From assembly GCA_030726195.1 (NCBI GenBank), contig JANREF010000199.1:1-15936 (forward strand): a stretch of DNA of 15,936 nucleotides. The letters run 5' to 3'. The notes under the pieces were generated by a model. It worked only from the letters and a program-made list of their open reading frames with translations. It had not been told where the DNA came from and made no database searches. A program made the translations under genes and the position numbers. The DNA is from Burkholderiaceae bacterium. GTDB lineage: Bacteria > Pseudomonadota > Gammaproteobacteria > Burkholderiales > Burkholderiaceae_C. Below are positions 15,343 to 15,936 of this stretch, in pieces; position 1 is the stretch's first letter, and each line of letters starts with the position of its first letter.

Positions 15343-15936
15343 TCAGCGCCTCGGCAACTGGCGGGGGTCGTTGGGGTCTTGCTCGTATATTTCTGCAGCC
15401 TCGTCGTCCCAGCGGTCCGGTTCGGTTCTCGATTCGTCGCCTGAGTCGTCGCGCGCACCGCCGCGTTTGTCGCCGGCCGTATCGCTGTCTTCATCCCAAT
15501 CCGCATCGTCAACCCCAGCGCCGTCATTGGTGTCAAGGTCTGCATCCGAGTGGCGCGCGCGACCCCGGCTTTGTACCGCACTGTCTTGAAAGGCCAGCGC
15601 ACGCTCCACAAGCATGTCGCGCAGCGCGTCTAAGCCCACACCGGTGTGCGCACTGACGAAAATGCGTTCAAACAACTGCCCGCCCACATCCATCTGGTCG
15701 CGCATGCGCCTGGGGCCTCGCCCACCTTCTATCAAGTCGAGCTTGTTGAAGACCAAGACTTGCTCGATGTCACCGGCACCAATGTCGGCCAACACACGTT
15801 GCACCTCAATGATTTGCTCGAGAAAAGCTGGATTGGCAGCATCGACCACGTGCAGCAAGACGTCGGCCTCTACAGCCTCTTGCAAGGTGGCCGAAAACGC
15901 CTCCACCAAACCGTGCGGTAAATCGCGTATGAAACC
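15343..15936 (-). CDS. hflX: GTPase HflX, C-terminal part (5' end outside window)
   Basis: The frame is open to the window edge, so only about 198 C-terminal residues are visible. It enters at GFIRDLPHGLVEAF, the residues following the G3 Asp of HflX, and continues with VVDAANPAF, the G4 motif FNKLD and the G5-like VSAHTGVGLDALRD. HflX is a ribosome-binding GTPase that splits stalled or heat-damaged 70S ribosomes. The last about 79 residues (encoded by 15346-15582) are a low-complexity, strongly acidic tail, with 25 Asp/Glu by my count. This is unlike the short C-terminus of E. coli HflX. hflK follows after about 207 bp, in which I find no further gene and no convincing terminator. Confidence 0.95.
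   Translation of the reverse strand, partial: GFIRDLPHGLVEAFSATLQEAVEADVLLHVVDAANPAFLEQIIEVQRVLADIGAGDIEQVLVFNKLDLIEGGRGPRRMRDQMDVGGQLFERIFVSAHTGVGLDALRDMLVERALAFQDSAVQSRGRARHSDADLDTNDGAGVDDADWDEDSDTAGDKRGGARDDSGDESRTEPDRWDDEAAEIYEQDPNDPRQLPRR

Noticed and set aside
15132..15611. 159-residue minus-strand open frame between hflX and hflK
   Set aside because: It overlaps the hflX tail in a different frame and has the Thr/Arg/Ala-rich look of a shifted frame. The 207-bp gap itself has no supported gene.

Overview
The window looks like chromosomal core sequence from a betaproteobacterium of the Burkholderiales, most likely Comamonadaceae. The evidence is the gene families present, the moderately high G+C, and the order hflX-hflK-hflC-DUF2065-hisZ-purA-phosphoribosyltransferase on one strand. 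Genus cannot be fixed from sequence alone. There is no rRNA, tRNA, CRISPR array, transposase, phage gene or attachment site that I can support.

Layout. (1) Positions 1-2358, plus strand: the 3' end of a fatty-acid oxidation 3-hydroxyacyl-CoA dehydrogenase, then two half-size chromate transporter (CHR family) genes, each overlapping its predecessor by 4 bases. (2) Positions 2355-3910, minus strand: rlmB (23S rRNA 2'-O-methyltransferase) and a YbbA/LolD-type ABC ATPase with no permease beside it. (3) Positions 3909-6669, plus strand: a secreted TesA-type SGNH esterase, the tRNA 2-selenouridine synthase mnmH/selU, and a CPWC thioredoxin-fold oxidoreductase of the FrnE/DsbA group. (4) Positions 6670-6953: an intergenic stretch between convergent genes, built largely from degenerate 7-bp tandem repeats with nested inverted repeats. 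(5) Positions 6954-8926, minus strand: a cystathionine beta-lyase-like enzyme and a cytochrome b561. (6) Positions 8999-15936, minus strand: the long hfl/his/pur cluster, read as hflX (3' part only in the window), hflK, hflC, a DUF2065 membrane peptide, hisZ, purA and a purine-type phosphoribosyltransferase, closed by a good rho-independent terminator at 8999-9036.

How the genes fit together. HflK and HflC form the membrane complex that modulates FtsH proteolysis, and HflX is a ribosome-associated GTPase. HisZ is the regulatory partner of a short HisG in histidine synthesis. PurA and the phosphoribosyltransferase act in AMP synthesis and purine salvage. The ybbA/tesA/mnmH grouping recalls the ybb region of enterobacteria. 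rlmB, mnmH and hflX all touch RNA or the ribosome, but I see no evidence that they form one system.

I found no convincing undescribed multi-gene system. The most unusual items are non-coding or architectural: the heptanucleotide-repeat region, phased A-tracts in a 350-bp gap upstream of hisZ, stop codons shared on a CTAG palindrome, and an acidic C-terminal tail on HflX.
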